Shown: positions 17,698 through 26,936, numbered from the stretch's first letter. The stretch is 64,000 nt of DNA from Microbacterium sp. NC79 (GCF_019061125.1 NZ_JAHQYI010000001.1:2046001-2110000), one strand, 5' to 3'. Program-made: numbers and translations. The notes: a model not told the origin generated them from the letters alone.

Positions 17698-17726
17698 CCA
17701 TCCAATTGGGCAGGCACGACGAATCC
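17698..17726 (+). promoter_or_regulatory. Candidate SigK promoter of dipZ-sigK-rskA
   Basis: CCATCC (17698-17703), a 16-base spacer and CGAATCC (17720-17726), about 25 bp before the dipZ ATG. It has the same -35 hexamer and the same spacer as the divergent promoter, so both genes likely answer to SigK, with autoregulation of sigK through dipZ. Confidence 0.75.
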
Positions 17727-17750
17727 TCGGTGACAGAAACGAGGATCGTG

Positions 17751-19469
17751 ATGGATCAAATCATTATTGGGTTCTTGGGCGGGCTCATCACCGGAATCTC
17801 GCCGTGCATCCTTCCCGTACTACCGGTCATCTTCCTCACCGCCGGGGCCCAATCAGCGAAATTCGAGGGCCAGGATGACGCGATCCCGGCCGGTCGAAGC
17901 CGCCCCTACTTCGTGATCCTCGGCCTCATGCTCAGCTTCACTCTCGTGACACTTGTCGGGTCGCTCCTCCTCGGAGCGCTCGGCCTGCCCGCAGACATCA
18001 TCCGGTGGGCAGGAATTATCGTGCTGATTCTGATCGGCGTCGGACTATTGGTTCCGCAGGTGGAGCGGTTGCTGGAGAAACCGTTCGGCTGGATCCCCTC
18101 CAAAAACGTGAAAAACCGCGGCAACGGCTTCGGAGTGGGGCTTGCCCTTGGTGCCGTCTTCGTGCCGTGCGCTGGCCCCGTATTGGCCGCCATTATCGTT
18201 GCCGGCTCGACCGGACAAATTGGCGTGGGAACCATCATGCTGACAACAGCATTTGCTGCCGGAGTTGCGGTACCGCTTTTGATCTTTGCGCTCGCAGGAC
18301 GCGGCGTGGTGGAGCGAATCCGCGCTTTCCGCACCCACGAACGCGGCCTCCGCATTGCGGCTGGTGTTGCCATGTTGGGATTGGCTGTCGGCCTCATCTT
18401 CAATGTGCCCCAGGCCCTGCAGCAGCTTGTTCCTGACTACACCGCTGGCCTCCAAAAAGACCTTTCGGAGTCGGACGCCGGAGAGTCCGCGCTCGGGCTT
18501 GGTGGGCTCGTCACCGATGAGAATCGTCAGCTCGACAACTGTGAGAGCGGCGCAGATGAACTCGCTGAGTGCGGCACCGCACCCGCGATCCGAGGCATTG
18601 AACAGTGGCTCAACACGCCCAATGGTGAACCAATCGACATCGCCGACCTCAAAGGCAACGTCGTCCTGATCGATTTCTGGGCATACTCCTGTATCAATTG
18701 CCAGCGCGCCATCCCTCACGTCAACGCGTGGTACGAGGCTTATGCCGACAGCGGGCTCCAGATCATTGGCGTCCATTCCCCGGAGTACGCGTTTGAAAAG
18801 AACCCCGACAATGTCGCGGCCGGTGCGAAAGATTTCGGAATTGCCTACCCCATCGCGCTCGACAACTCACTCTCCACCTGGACCGCATATCGCAACCGCT
18901 ATTGGCCAGCTCACTACCTCATCGACGCGAGTGGCGTGGTGCGAGCCATCTCCTTCGGAGAGGGCAACTATGCCACCACCGAAATGCTGATTCGCGAACT
19001 GCTCGAAGACGCCAACCCCGGCGTTGCGTTACCGCCAGCAACGGAAACGGCCGATGAAACTCCCGAGATTGGCGCAACCACACCCGAGACGTTTCTCGGC
19101 TCAAGCAAAGATGTCAACTACGGCGCAGCGGAACCATATCGCTCGGGAGAAGGATCGTTCGCCTTTCCGCAGGAGCAGCCTGCCGACTCATTCGCCCTGG
19201 CAGGAGATTGGACGATCGAGACGCAATTCGCGACTCCGACCACCCAGTCCGCGAGTATTCGGCTGAACTTCCGTGCCGCAGAGGTGAGGATGGTGCTGGC
19301 GGGAAGCGGAACCATCATCGTGCGTGATGAGGATGGCAAGGAACGCACCATCACCGTCAATGGCACCCCGCGGTCCTACGCGCTTGTGGATGGTTCCGCG
19401 CTGTCCTCCGGCCAACTCACGGTCGAGGTCTCCCCCGGCGTCGAAGCGTATTCGTTCACTTTTGGGTGA
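17751..19469 (+). CDS. dipZ: DipZ: CcdA membrane domain plus thioredoxin-like and C-terminal beta domain
   Basis: 572 aa. Residues 1-225 form a CcdA/DsbD-type electron-carrying membrane domain with about six spans (start [20 protein letters not shown], with the CcdA cysteine). Residues 280-425 form a periplasm-side thioredoxin/TlpA-like domain with the redox pair YSCINCQRA (Cys about 314 and 317). The C-terminal 130 residues resemble the carbohydrate-binding-like module of mycobacterial DipZ. It would move reducing power across the membrane. I use the ATG at 17751 after GAGGATC; a GTG is three bases earlier. The sigK start overlaps its stop (GTGA). Confidence 0.92.
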   Translation: MDQIIIGFLGGLITGISPCILPVLPVIFLTAGAQSAKFEGQDDAIPAGRSRPYFVILGLMLSFTLVTLVGSLLLGALGLPADIIRWAGIIVLILIGVGLLVPQVERLLEKPFGWIPSKNVKNRGNGFGVGLALGAVFVPCAGPVLAAIIVAGSTGQIGVGTIMLTTAFAAGVAVPLLIFALAGRGVVERIRAFRTHERGLRIAAGVAMLGLAVGLIFNVPQALQQLVPDYTAGLQKDLSESDAGESALGLGGLVTDENRQLDNCESGADELAECGTAPAIRGIEQWLNTPNGEPIDIADLKGNVVLIDFWAYSCINCQRAIPHVNAWYEAYADSGLQIIGVHSPEYAFEKNPDNVAAGAKDFGIAYPIALDNSLSTWTAYRNRYWPAHYLIDASGVVRAISFGEGNYATTEMLIRELLEDANPGVALPPATETADETPEIGATTPETFLGSSKDVNYGAAEPYRSGEGSFAFPQEQPADSFALAGDWTIETQFATPTTQSASIRLNFRAAEVRMVLAGSGTIIVRDEDGKERTITVNGTPRSYALVDGSALSSGQLTVEVSPGVEAYSFTFG

Positions 19470-20101
19470 TTCTTATGACTGGGAACGCCACGGCATGGTG
19501 CATGCTGGAGTCAATGGTCATCGACGGCGCGGAGATTGACGAAGAAGGCCCGGCGAGGGATCTCGTCGGGGAACTTCTCGTGCGCGTCGCGGCCGGGGAT
19601 CAAGGCGCGTTCGCCGAGCTCTACGACATGCTGTCTGCCCGCGTATTCGCTCTCGTCTTGAAGGTTGTCATCAATCGAGCACAGAGCGAAGAGGTGCTGC
19701 AGGAGGTCTTTTTGACCGTGTGGCAATCCGCTGCGCGGTTTGCTCCGAACAAAGGGCAAGGACGCACCTGGATCTTCACCATCGCCCACAGGCGAGCAGT
19801 TGACCGGGTGCGATCATCGCAGTCCAGTAGCGACCGCGATATCGCTGCTGGCTTGCGTGACCTGGGTGTCGATCACGACAGCGTCGCCGAGCAGGTTGAG
19901 CTCAGCATCGAAGGTCAGAAAGTCGTTCGCGCACTATCGACCCTGCCCGATGCGCAACGCGAAGCAATCGTTTTGGCATATTACGGCGGCTATTCTCAGA
20001 GCGAGATCGCGGCGTTGCTACGAACACCACTGGGAACGATAAAGACCCGTATGCGCGACGGCCTCGCCAAACTTCGAACCACCTTGGGGGTGATGTTATG
20101 A
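19466..20101 (+). CDS. sigK: ECF RNA polymerase sigma factor SigK
   Basis: Up to 211 aa. Sigma region 2 spans LYDMLSARVFALVLKVVINR to SEEVLQEVFLTVWQSAARF and region 4 is LPDAQREAIVLAYYGGYSQSEIAALLRTPLGTIKTRMRDG. The sequence and the rskA and dipZ neighbours identify SigK. The GTG at 19466 overlaps the dipZ stop; ATG codons at 19475 and 19514 are alternative starts. It is held inactive by RskA and probably transcribes dipZ-sigK-rskA and the fasciclin gene. Confidence 0.92.
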   Translation: MILMTGNATAWCMLESMVIDGAEIDEEGPARDLVGELLVRVAAGDQGAFAELYDMLSARVFALVLKVVINRAQSEEVLQEVFLTVWQSAARFAPNKGQGRTWIFTIAHRRAVDRVRSSQSSSDRDIAAGLRDLGVDHDSVAEQVELSIEGQKVVRALSTLPDAQREAIVLAYYGGYSQSEIAALLRTPLGTIKTRMRDGLAKLRTTLGVML

Positions 20102-20850
20102 CAGAGAACGAGTTCGCCGAGCTCGCCGCCGGTCATGCCCTCCACTCGCTCTCTCATGAGGACGAAGTTCGGTACCGCGCAGCGCTCATCGAGCATCCGG
20201 AGTGGGAACGGATCGCGATTGACGCCGAGGAGACGAGTGCGGCACTCGCGGATGGCATCGTCGATGTACCGCCGCCGCCCGCGCTGCGAAGTGAGCTTCT
20301 CACCCGGATCGCGGCCACGCCGCAACACGGTGCTCCTACCCACAACGCGCCAGAAGTGCCGCTGAGCGCGCCAGAACCGGCGCAGCCACGAGCATGGCGC
20401 CGCCGCCTCTTCGCACTCGCCGCAAGCGTGGTGCTCTTGGTCGGCATCGGAGTGGCCACGACGACCATCATGACCAGCTTGAATAGGCCAGCTGCGGTGA
20501 TCGCGCTGGAAGAAGTGCGTGCCGCAGACGATGCCGCGCACGCTACGGCTGAGCTTCCGTCAGGAGCGCAGGCGACCGCCTACTGGTCTGCCTCACTCGC
20601 TAAAGCAGTACTCGTCACCGAGGGCTTGGCGGAGTTGGAACCAGGGCAAGCGTACGAACTTTGGCTGGTTCGCGGCGAGAGACCGATTTCTGGCGGTGTT
20701 TTCACGACGAGCGGTGGCGGCGAAGCAACTGCCGTGGTTGACGAGCCCATGCACGACGGCGACGTCATCGCGGTCACGATTGAAGACGCCGGCGGCTCCC
20801 CCACCGGCCTGCCAACGACAGATCCCATCATTGTGATCGCAACAACCTAG
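20098..20850 (+). CDS. rskA: Anti-sigma-K factor RskA
   Basis: 250 aa with one membrane span (LFALAASVVLLVGIGVATTT, about residues 104-124). The N-terminal cytoplasmic part (ELAAGHALHSLSHEDEVRY) binds the sigma factor. The extracellular C-terminal domain with LEPGQAYELWLVRGERPISGG is the RskA family domain whose proteolysis releases SigK in mycobacteria. The ATG overlaps the sigK stop (ATGA), giving the fixed ratio expected for a sigma/anti-sigma pair. Confidence 0.93.
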   Translation: MTENEFAELAAGHALHSLSHEDEVRYRAALIEHPEWERIAIDAEETSAALADGIVDVPPPPALRSELLTRIAATPQHGAPTHNAPEVPLSAPEPAQPRAWRRRLFALAASVVLLVGIGVATTTIMTSLNRPAAVIALEEVRAADDAAHATAELPSGAQATAYWSASLAKAVLVTEGLAELEPGQAYELWLVRGERPISGGVFTTSGGGEATAVVDEPMHDGDVIAVTIEDAGGSPTGLPTTDPIIVIATT

Positions 20851-20871
20851 CCGCGAGATTATCGCGTGAAA

Positions 20872-20909
20872 ACGATGAAGGGCGCACCAAGAGGTGCGCC
20901 CTTCATCGT
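20872..20909. terminator. Shared terminator of rskA and tRNA-Lys
   Basis: A perfect 17-bp inverted repeat (ACGATGAAGGGCGCACC and complement) with an AAGA loop between convergent rskA and tRNA-Lys. Its right arm touches the discriminator base of the tRNA. Confidence 0.8.
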
Positions 20910-20981
20910 GGGCCCCATGGGGCTCGAACCCATGACCCGCGGATTAAAAGTCCGATGCTCTGCCAACTGAGCTAGAGGCCC
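20909..20981 (-). tRNA. tRNA-Lys (anticodon TTT)
   Basis: 73 bases with a 7-bp acceptor stem GGGCCTC/ GGGGCCC-type pairing, D loop AGCTCAGTTGGCAGAGC, anticodon loop CTTTTAA (anticodon TTT) and T loop GGTTCGAGCCC. CCA is not encoded. Confidence 0.95.
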
Positions 20982-21133
20982 GTAGGTTCTAGCTTAGCGG
21001 GGCTCAAGACCTCTTCGTGACGCGTGTCGACGGCGTCGCCACGAAATGCCGCAGCACTTCGTCTCTCTATCGCGACGACGAACGCACAGAGCGCACCAAT
21101 CCCCAGAATCCCGGCAATCACAATCTCAGCCAT
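20972..21133 (-). CDS. Possible 53-aa single-span membrane protein
   Basis: From the ATG at 21133 a 53-codon frame reads MAEIVIAGILGIGALCAFVV then AIERRSAAAF, one hydrophobic helix with a basic cytoplasmic side. Its stop lies 10 bp inside tRNA-Lys on the same strand. That overlap and the lack of a recognised family make it tentative. Apart from this ORF I see nothing in the spacer 20982-21301. Confidence 0.3.
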   Translation of the reverse strand: MAEIVIAGILGIGALCAFVVAIERRSAAAFRGDAVDTRHEEVLSPAKLEPTGL

Positions 21134-21301
21134 GACGTCCCCCTCAAGCGTCTGCGCCGTGTCCCCGCGGCGCGTGATCAGTATTGCGTATCGTGGCGCA
21201 CCTCGCGCGCACTATGTGTTTCTCCTCATAAGTGTTCATCAAGCGGCATTCGTCTCAGGACACACCGTCATCGGCTTTCCACCGATCGCGCGTACGCTGG
21301 A

Positions 21302-21934
21302 ATGGTGTCCGATGCATTTCACAAGCCCATCAAACGCCCAAGTTCCATGTTTGACGTCGCCTTCGGAAGCATCGACCCTGCCGAACACGCTCGTGTCGCC
21401 CACGCCACAGCCAGCGCCCTGCTGAGCCGTGTTCGCACGGAGGCTGACCCCGAGACCGTCACCAAACTCGTCGAGTTCACCGCTGTGCACGGCATTGAGA
21501 CCATCGCCGAACTCTGGTCGCAATCACCCGCTCGATCATTGCCAGGCGCACTGTGGCGCATCTACCTCCTCCAGCTCATGGTCCACAACGACGCCACTAT
21601 GTCTGCCCTCCTCTATGAGCGGGGTAGCGCAGAGCTGTCGTCCGCAGACCCCGTCATCGCTGGTGCACCGACGCCCGCAGGCCCTGCTGAACTCATCAAT
21701 CTGGCCGATACAATCCTCCGCGGCGTTTTCGACGGTGACTTTGCCAGTGCACTCGAGCGCGCGGCTTCCTTCTGCCGCGTCGAGGCTGCAGGTGCCACAC
21801 ATATCGCCGATGACTACGAGCTGACCGAACCGCAGCGCGCGAGCGAACTCACCACGCGAGCGTTGCGCCTCGCCACGTATGCATCAGATTTGTCGACGAC
21901 GGCCCGGTTGTGGCGTTCCGGCCTCCTGATCTGA
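21302..21934 (+). CDS. Conserved actinobacterial hypothetical protein
   Basis: 210 aa, soluble and probably all-helical, with phrases FDVAFGSIDPAEHARVAHAT, ARSLPGALWRIYLLQLMVH and ALERAASFCRVEAAGATHIA. I recall close homologues across Microbacteriaceae, some mislabelled as RNA polymerase beta subunit; I see no polymerase motif. The ATG at 21302 or the adjacent GTG at 21305 starts the conserved part. Function unknown. Confidence 0.75.
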   Translation: MVSDAFHKPIKRPSSMFDVAFGSIDPAEHARVAHATASALLSRVRTEADPETVTKLVEFTAVHGIETIAELWSQSPARSLPGALWRIYLLQLMVHNDATMSALLYERGSAELSSADPVIAGAPTPAGPAELINLADTILRGVFDGDFASALERAASFCRVEAAGATHIADDYELTEPQRASELTTRALRLATYASDLSTTARLWRSGLLI

Positions 21935-22041
21935 GGATTTCTGAGAGAGCAGAGCGGAACCATCAGGAGACACGCGCGATTGTGCTTCGTTTCTGAGAAT
22001 CTCGGGAATTCGTTCCGCGGCAATCGCGTTATGATCTATTG

Positions 22042-22130
22042 GCCGGGCCGCTAACCCCGGGCTCCAAAACTTGCCGCTACGAGCGGCCTTCCGCCGAGAG
22101 GCGTTCAGCGGCTCGGTCTTATTCTTTCTC
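22042..22130 (+). ncRNA. Candidate structured RNA or complex terminator region
   Basis: A compact stretch with several possible stems: GGCCGCT/AGCGGCC (22046-22052 with 22082-22088), an alternative GCCGCT-acg-AGCGGC (22073-22087), CCGGG/CCCGG, and a last CCGAG/CTCGG stem followed by a T-rich tail (TCTTATTCTTTCT). A TATGAT at 22030-22035 could be a -10 element. It lies between two convergent genes, so it may equally be the terminator of pncA. I do not recognise an Rfam-type class. Confidence 0.35.
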
Positions 22131-22135
22131 CGGCA

Positions 22136-22708
22136 CTAGTCCGTGACGATCTCGGCGCCCGCGTGGCCCATTTCGTCGATCGCTCGCTGTGAGCTCTCCG
22201 GCGCGACACCGGCGATCATCGTCGTCAGCACGCGCACATCGACGCCGTGTTCAATCGCGTCAAGCACCGATGCTCGAACGCAGTGGTCAGTGGCGATGCC
22301 GACGACATCGACCGAGAGCACGCCGTGGGCGTTGAGGAGCGCAGCAGCCGTTTCTCCCGCATCGGTCTGCCCTTCGAACAGGGAGTATGCCGGCTTCCCC
22401 TGCCCCTTTTTCACATGGTGCGTGACCGCTGAGACGTCGAGCGCTGAGTGATACGCGGCACCCTCGGTATCGGCGACGCAGTGCACCGGCCACGTGTCGA
22501 CGTAGTCGGGCTCCGCCGCAAAGTGTCCGCCGTTGTCGTCATCAGCGTTATGCCAGTCTCGCGACGCGATGATGAGGTCGTAGTCGCGTGCGTGCTCGGC
22601 CAGGTATGACGATACGGCCGCTGCAACGGCCGCACCACCATCGACACCAAGAGCGCCGCCCTCGGTGAAGTCGTTTTGAACGTCAACGATAAACAATGCG
22701 CGAGTCAT
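22136..22708 (-). CDS. pncA: Nicotinamidase / isochorismatase-family hydrolase
   Basis: 190 aa. It converts nicotinamide to nicotinate for NAD salvage. The cysteine-hydrolase triad is visible: Asp9 in LFIVDVQNDF, Lys about 100 in HHVKKGQGKPAYS, and the nucleophile Cys in VGIATDHCVRAS (about 143). The metal-binding region SRDWHNADDDNGGHF is also PncA-like. Length fits the family. Confidence 0.92.
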   Translation of the reverse strand: MTRALFIVDVQNDFTEGGALGVDGGAAVAAAVSSYLAEHARDYDLIIASRDWHNADDDNGGHFAAEPDYVDTWPVHCVADTEGAAYHSALDVSAVTHHVKKGQGKPAYSLFEGQTDAGETAAALLNAHGVLSVDVVGIATDHCVRASVLDAIEHGVDVRVLTTMIAGVAPESSQRAIDEMGHAGAEIVTD

Positions 22709-22739
22709 ATTCTGAGCCTACGCGCCGGGCAGACATCCG

Positions 22740-23147
22740 TCAGCCGCCGATGATCATGAGTGCGATCGACGTGCCGCCACTCAGCACGAGCAGCGTCGCG
22801 CTTGCGACGAGAGCGGCCGTGGCTGGCCGTCGCGCCGGTGACACCGCCTTCAGCCGCACCGCGCCGGTACGCCCCGGCTGCACCCAGATCGTGGCGTGAT
22901 CAACATCACCCAGCTCCGCTGCTTGCGCTGGCGTGAGAATTGCCGCGCCCACGGTTCCGGCACGGTCATCAAACCAACGTGCGACGCGAGCCGAACCTTC
23001 GGTCTCCAGCATGGCGTCGACCTTGACCCAGGTCTTCTGCTGCGCGACGATCACGAACACCATCATCGCGAAGAAGCCCGTCGCCAGCGCTCCCAGCCAC
23101 GTGAAAACGTCCGTCACGGCACCGAGCACATTGAGGGCATCATTCAC
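22740..23147 (-). CDS. Membrane protein of unknown function
   Basis: About 135 aa with an N-terminal membrane span (VFTWLGALATGFFAMMVFVIV) and a C-terminal span (ATAALVASATLLVLSGGTSIAL), separated by a soluble middle region. The start is uncertain; I use the GTG at 23147 because longer readings run into the tRNA-Thr terminator. It lies 31 bp upstream of pncA on the same strand and may be co-transcribed with it. Confidence 0.65.
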   Translation of the reverse strand: MNDALNVLGAVTDVFTWLGALATGFFAMMVFVIVAQQKTWVKVDAMLETEGSARVARWFDDRAGTVGAAILTPAQAAELGDVDHATIWVQPGRTGAVRLKAVSPARRPATAALVASATLLVLSGGTSIALMIIGG

Positions 23148-23211
23148 CCATCGATCGTAGCGGGTCGACGCGTCTCGCTTCGCTCGCTCAACGACCAGGT
23201 CGGTACAAAGC

Positions 23212-23241
23212 GAAAGACCCCCGGCATGCCGGGGGTCTTTC
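23212..23241. terminator. Terminator palindrome downstream of tRNA-Thr
   Basis: A perfect 30-base palindrome with 15-base arms GAAAGACCCCCGGCA and TGCCGGGGGTCTTTC, ending in TCTTTC on the minus strand just after tRNA-Thr. Confidence 0.8.
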
Positions 23242-23243
23242 TG

Positions 23244-23318
23244 TGGAGCCACCTATCGGGTTCGAACCGATGGCCTTCCCATTACGAGTGGGATGCTCTA
23301 CCACTGAGCTAAGGTGGC
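23244..23318 (-). tRNA. tRNA-Thr (anticodon CGT), CCA encoded
   Basis: Acceptor stem GCCACCT/AGGTGGC, D arm AGCTCAGTGGTAGAGC, anticodon loop CTCGTAA (CGT), T loop GGTTCGAACCC and an encoded terminal CCA (23244-23246). Confidence 0.95.
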
Positions 23319-23470
23319 GTTCCAGTTTGTAATCGGAATTCCGCGGGCGTGAGCCGGTGGAATTCGCGTGTTACGAACCTGAAATAGCCTAGCGCATATT
23401 TTCGATGGTCATGAACATGGCCTGCGCCCCGGGCGGGTCGAAGCGCACATGCGCTCCCCCGCGCCGCCGG

Positions 23471-25039
23471 CTATTTACAGGTTGTCTGGTCTGCGGGCGG
23501 AGTTCCCTCAAGCAAGAACGTATCGACCGCATCGTCAATGCACGAGTTGCCCTGGCCGTATGCGGTGTGCCCTTCGCCGACACGCGTCAGCAATACACCG
23601 CTGGAGAGCTGCTCAGCGAGCGATACTGCCCACTCGTATGGGGTCGCAGGGTCGTTCGTGGTTCCGACCACCAGAATTGGTGCTGCGCCGTCTGCTGTGA
23701 TGGCGCCACGGGTTCCGGACGGCGGGTACGCCCATGCCGCACAGGTATCGCCGCCTGACCAGTATGGTGCGATCGTTGGCGCGTTTTTCTGAACGTAGGC
23801 ATCGACGTCGTCGAGCTCTGCGTCGGTCATGTCATCCGGATAATCCATGCAGTTGTACGCGTTGAAGGCTTCGGTCGAATTGTCGGAGTACAGCTCGGCA
23901 CCTTCGCGCCCGTTGTAGACGTCTGCGAGGTACATGAGGGTCTCCCCATTACCCTCTTCTGCCTCGGCGAGCCCCTGCGTCAGCACAGGCCACCAGCCCT
24001 GCTGGTACATTGCCGACACGACGCCGGTGAAGGCCGAGTCAGCGCCCAGTTTGCGACCATCAGCAATCGTGATGGGGCGCGCATCGAGCTCAGCGAGGAG
24101 CTCGCTCAAGTCTGTCAACGCCTCATCAACGTCGCCGCTGTATGGGCAATCCTTAGCAGCGAGACAACCCTTCATGTAGGCGCGCAACGCGTTTTCAAAA
24201 CCGACTGCCTGAATTTTTCCGACATCCGCGCTTGGGATGGCCGGGTCAATCGCACCGTCGAGCACAAGGCGGCCGGCCCGCTCTGGGAACAGTTTCGCGT
24301 AGGTGGCCCCGAGGAAGGTTCCGTATGAGAAGCCGATGTAGTTCAGCGTCTCGTCGCCTAAGACGCCGCGGAGCACGTCCATATCGCGGGCGGAGTTCTC
24401 GGTGGTGATGTGCTCGAGCAGCTCGCCGGTGTTTTCAGTGCATGCCTGCGCGAACTCTGCGGCTCGTTCATCGACCTCTGCGCTCCACGCATCTGAGCCG
24501 CGTTCATTCTTGGGAATGTCGTATAGGTACGAATCCATCTGGGCACCGTCGAAGCACGTCACCGCGGTTGATGCGCCGACACCGCGCGGGTCAAAACCAA
24601 TGATGTCGAACTCGGTGCGAAGCTCCTTCGAAAAGACGTAGGTGGCCGCCGTCATCACAAAGTCAAAGCCACTGGCACCTGGGCCGCCAGGGTTCATCAG
24701 CAATGAGCCCTGCGCGTGGCCATACGACGCACGTAACCGCACAACGGCAATCTCGATATCGCCCGCTGCCGGATCGGCGTAGTTCATCGGCACCTGCACC
24801 ATGGTGCAGTCCATGTCTTCGTTGGCGTCGCAGACCTCCCACTCGAGCGTCTGCCCGTAATACGACACCAATTCGTCAGCGACACCGTCGGTCACCGGTG
24901 CTTTGGTAGGAATCACGCTCGGGCCGCTGGTGCCTGCGCCTTCCGGGATGGCTGCATAAAAGCACCCAGACAGCGCGATTGCGCCGATCGCAACACTCGC
25001 GAGGGCAGCGCTCCAGCGCCTCATGGCCTTGATTTTCAC
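23471..25039 (-). CDS. Secreted alpha/beta hydrolase, tripeptidyl-aminopeptidase (TAP) family lipoprotein
   Basis: 522 aa. A lipoprotein signal ends in ALSGC. The core hydrolase has the oxyanion region MNPGGPGASG and nucleophile elbow IGFSYGTFLGA. The C-terminal TAP-like domain carries the acid residue in VVGTTNDPATPYEWAV and the histidine in GEGHTAYGQGNSCID. The family removes N-terminal di/tripeptides or acts on esters outside the cell. The ATG overlaps the holB stop (ATGA), so secretion of this enzyme is tied to an unrelated replication gene, a common Microbacteriaceae order. Confidence 0.9.
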   Translation of the reverse strand: MKIKAMRRWSAALASVAIGAIALSGCFYAAIPEGAGTSGPSVIPTKAPVTDGVADELVSYYGQTLEWEVCDANEDMDCTMVQVPMNYADPAAGDIEIAVVRLRASYGHAQGSLLMNPGGPGASGFDFVMTAATYVFSKELRTEFDIIGFDPRGVGASTAVTCFDGAQMDSYLYDIPKNERGSDAWSAEVDERAAEFAQACTENTGELLEHITTENSARDMDVLRGVLGDETLNYIGFSYGTFLGATYAKLFPERAGRLVLDGAIDPAIPSADVGKIQAVGFENALRAYMKGCLAAKDCPYSGDVDEALTDLSELLAELDARPITIADGRKLGADSAFTGVVSAMYQQGWWPVLTQGLAEAEEGNGETLMYLADVYNGREGAELYSDNSTEAFNAYNCMDYPDDMTDAELDDVDAYVQKNAPTIAPYWSGGDTCAAWAYPPSGTRGAITADGAAPILVVGTTNDPATPYEWAVSLAEQLSSGVLLTRVGEGHTAYGQGNSCIDDAVDTFLLEGTPPADQTTCK

Positions 25040-26199
25040 GGTGTCCTTCCGGTCGTGATCGTCACCAGCAAGCTCTCCAGGGCGAGCAACGGAGCAGCAT
25101 TCTGCTCGATCGCGTCACGCGTATCGGTAATGGCGTCAAGCACGGCAAGCGTGCGATCCGGCGGCCATGCCGACGCAACGAACGAAATGTCGCTCTCGAG
25201 CTCCCGATTGATCATGTCATCCGTGCGCCCAAACTGACAGAGCACAACATCCCGGAACAGCGATTGCAGGTCGGTGAGCACGCGGTCAATGCCGTCACGC
25301 ACGCTTCTGGTGGCACGCTTTTTCTGTGCGTCTTCCAGCGCGGTCACCTGTGACCGGACTGCGGGCGGAACCGCGGCACCGTCTGCGATGCCTGCCGTTC
25401 GCAACAGCTCGGCACGTTCGACAGCGTCGCGCTCTGTTGTGAGCGTCTTGGCGTCATCCGTCGCGGCCTGCACAATTGCGGCAGCGACCTCCACCACATC
25501 GGCGACGGTGCGCGCGCGAAGCGTGTCGCGCAGCGTCTTCTCCCGGCGCTCGCGCGACACCGGATTCGTTGCCAGCCGCTGCGCCATCCCAATGTGACGT
25601 TGCGCATGCCGTGCCGATTGCTCGGCGACAGCGCGGTCAGCCCCGGTGCGACGAACGATCAAATCCGCAACGTCGGCGACTTCTGGTTCCGCCAGCCGCA
25701 CCATGCGAACTCGGGAACGAATCGTGGGCAACAGGTCAACGTCACTCGGTGCGCAGAGGATCCACACCGTCTCAGGCGGCGGCTCCTCGAGCGCCTTCAG
25801 AATCGCGTTCGACGCCTGCTCCGCCATGCGGTCGGCATCTTCGATGACAACCACACGGTGCCGCCCGACAGACGGCGCAAGATAGCTTCGGGCCGCGGCA
25901 GCGCGCACATCTTTCACCGGGATGATGACGCCCTCGGTGCGCAGGCGCACGAGGTCGGGGTGGGTTCCGGCGAGAACCTGCTGCACGGTGTGCTCATCGT
26001 TCGCGTCACGGGCGATGAGGGTCGCTGCGAACGCGTAGGCGAGGGTCGAGCGGCCGGAACCAGGGGGCCCGGTGATGAGCCAAGCGTGCGTCATCTCCGC
26101 ACGGTTTTCGGCTGCATTTTTCAACTGCTCGACCGCTGCGGGCTGCCCCCACACTGCGTCCCAGGCGGAATCAGCAGGTGTGCCAGGCGCGGAAGTCAT
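25036..26199 (-). CDS. holB: DNA polymerase III subunit delta prime
   Basis: 387 aa AAA+ clamp-loader subunit. A P-loop GPPGSGRSTLAYAFA lies at about residue 45, with VVVIEDADRMAEQASNAILKALEEPP as the Walker B/sensor region typical of delta prime. The zinc-binding cysteines of E. coli delta prime are not obvious. The downstream stop overlaps the TAP-type hydrolase; upstream a 104-bp spacer with no visible feature separates it from tmk. Confidence 0.9.
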   Translation of the reverse strand: MTSAPGTPADSAWDAVWGQPAAVEQLKNAAENRAEMTHAWLITGPPGSGRSTLAYAFAATLIARDANDEHTVQQVLAGTHPDLVRLRTEGVIIPVKDVRAAAARSYLAPSVGRHRVVVIEDADRMAEQASNAILKALEEPPPETVWILCAPSDVDLLPTIRSRVRMVRLAEPEVADVADLIVRRTGADRAVAEQSARHAQRHIGMAQRLATNPVSRERREKTLRDTLRARTVADVVEVAAAIVQAATDDAKTLTTERDAVERAELLRTAGIADGAAVPPAVRSQVTALEDAQKKRATRSVRDGIDRVLTDLQSLFRDVVLCQFGRTDDMINRELESDISFVASAWPPDRTLAVLDAITDTRDAIEQNAAPLLALESLLVTITTGRTP

Positions 26200-26303
26200 G
26201 CCACCAGCCTAGACGGCACCACCGACGCCGTCTGGCGTTTCGCTTGGAACGCGTCGATGCGCCAGAAGAGCGGCGCTCATCGTCGAGAAGACGACGGACA
26301 GAG

Positions 26304-26936
26304 TCACTCAGCGTTGATCGCTCGCTGTACGCGGGTACGTATCTGGTCGGCTATTTTGTCCACTGACTGTTGCGCGTCCACCACGATGAAGCGTTCTGGT
26401 TCCGCCGCAGCCAACGCGAGGTAGGCATCGCGCACCCGCGTGTGGAATTCCAGCTTCTCGGCTTCCAGACGGTCGAAAGGCTTGTCGGCCGCGTCGAGAC
26501 GCTGCCGCGCGATAACCGGGTCAATGTCCAAGAGCACCGTGACATCCGGTAGCGCACCCTCTGCTGCCCAGAGCGAAAGGTCACGCACCTCCCCCGCATC
26601 AAGCACGCGGCCAGCGCCCTGATACGCGACGGAGGAATCGAGGTACCGGTCTTGCAGCACAATGTCGCCGCGCTCGAGCGCTGGGCGCACCACGGTCGCC
26701 ACATGATGCGCACGGTCGGCGGCATACAGCAGAGCCTCGGCACGCGGCGCAATATGGCCGCGGTGGTGCAAGACAATGTTGCGGATCAGCTCGCCGACTT
26801 CGCTGCCACCCGGTTCACGCGTGTGCACGATCGTGCGGCCGAGGGTCTGCAACCACTCCATCAGCAAGGCCGACTGCGTCGTCTTGCCTGAGCCGTCTCC
26901 GCCCTCGATCGTGATCCAGAGCCCGCGAGCACTCAC
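26304..26936 (-). CDS. tmk: Thymidylate kinase
   Basis: 210 aa. The P-loop is ITIEGGDGSGKTTQSALL (about residues 8-25), the DRX motif is LQDRYLDSSVAYQGAGR, and VTVLLDIDP is the usual strand. It phosphorylates dTMP to dTDP. The GTG start overlaps the topA stop (GTGA), giving a topA-tmk-holB order well known in actinobacteria. Confidence 0.96.
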   Translation of the reverse strand: MSARGLWITIEGGDGSGKTTQSALLMEWLQTLGRTIVHTREPGGSEVGELIRNIVLHHRGHIAPRAEALLYAADRAHHVATVVRPALERGDIVLQDRYLDSSVAYQGAGRVLDAGEVRDLSLWAAEGALPDVTVLLDIDPVIARQRLDAADKPFDRLEAEKLEFHTRVRDAYLALAAAEPERFIVVDAQQSVDKIADQIRTRVQRAINAE

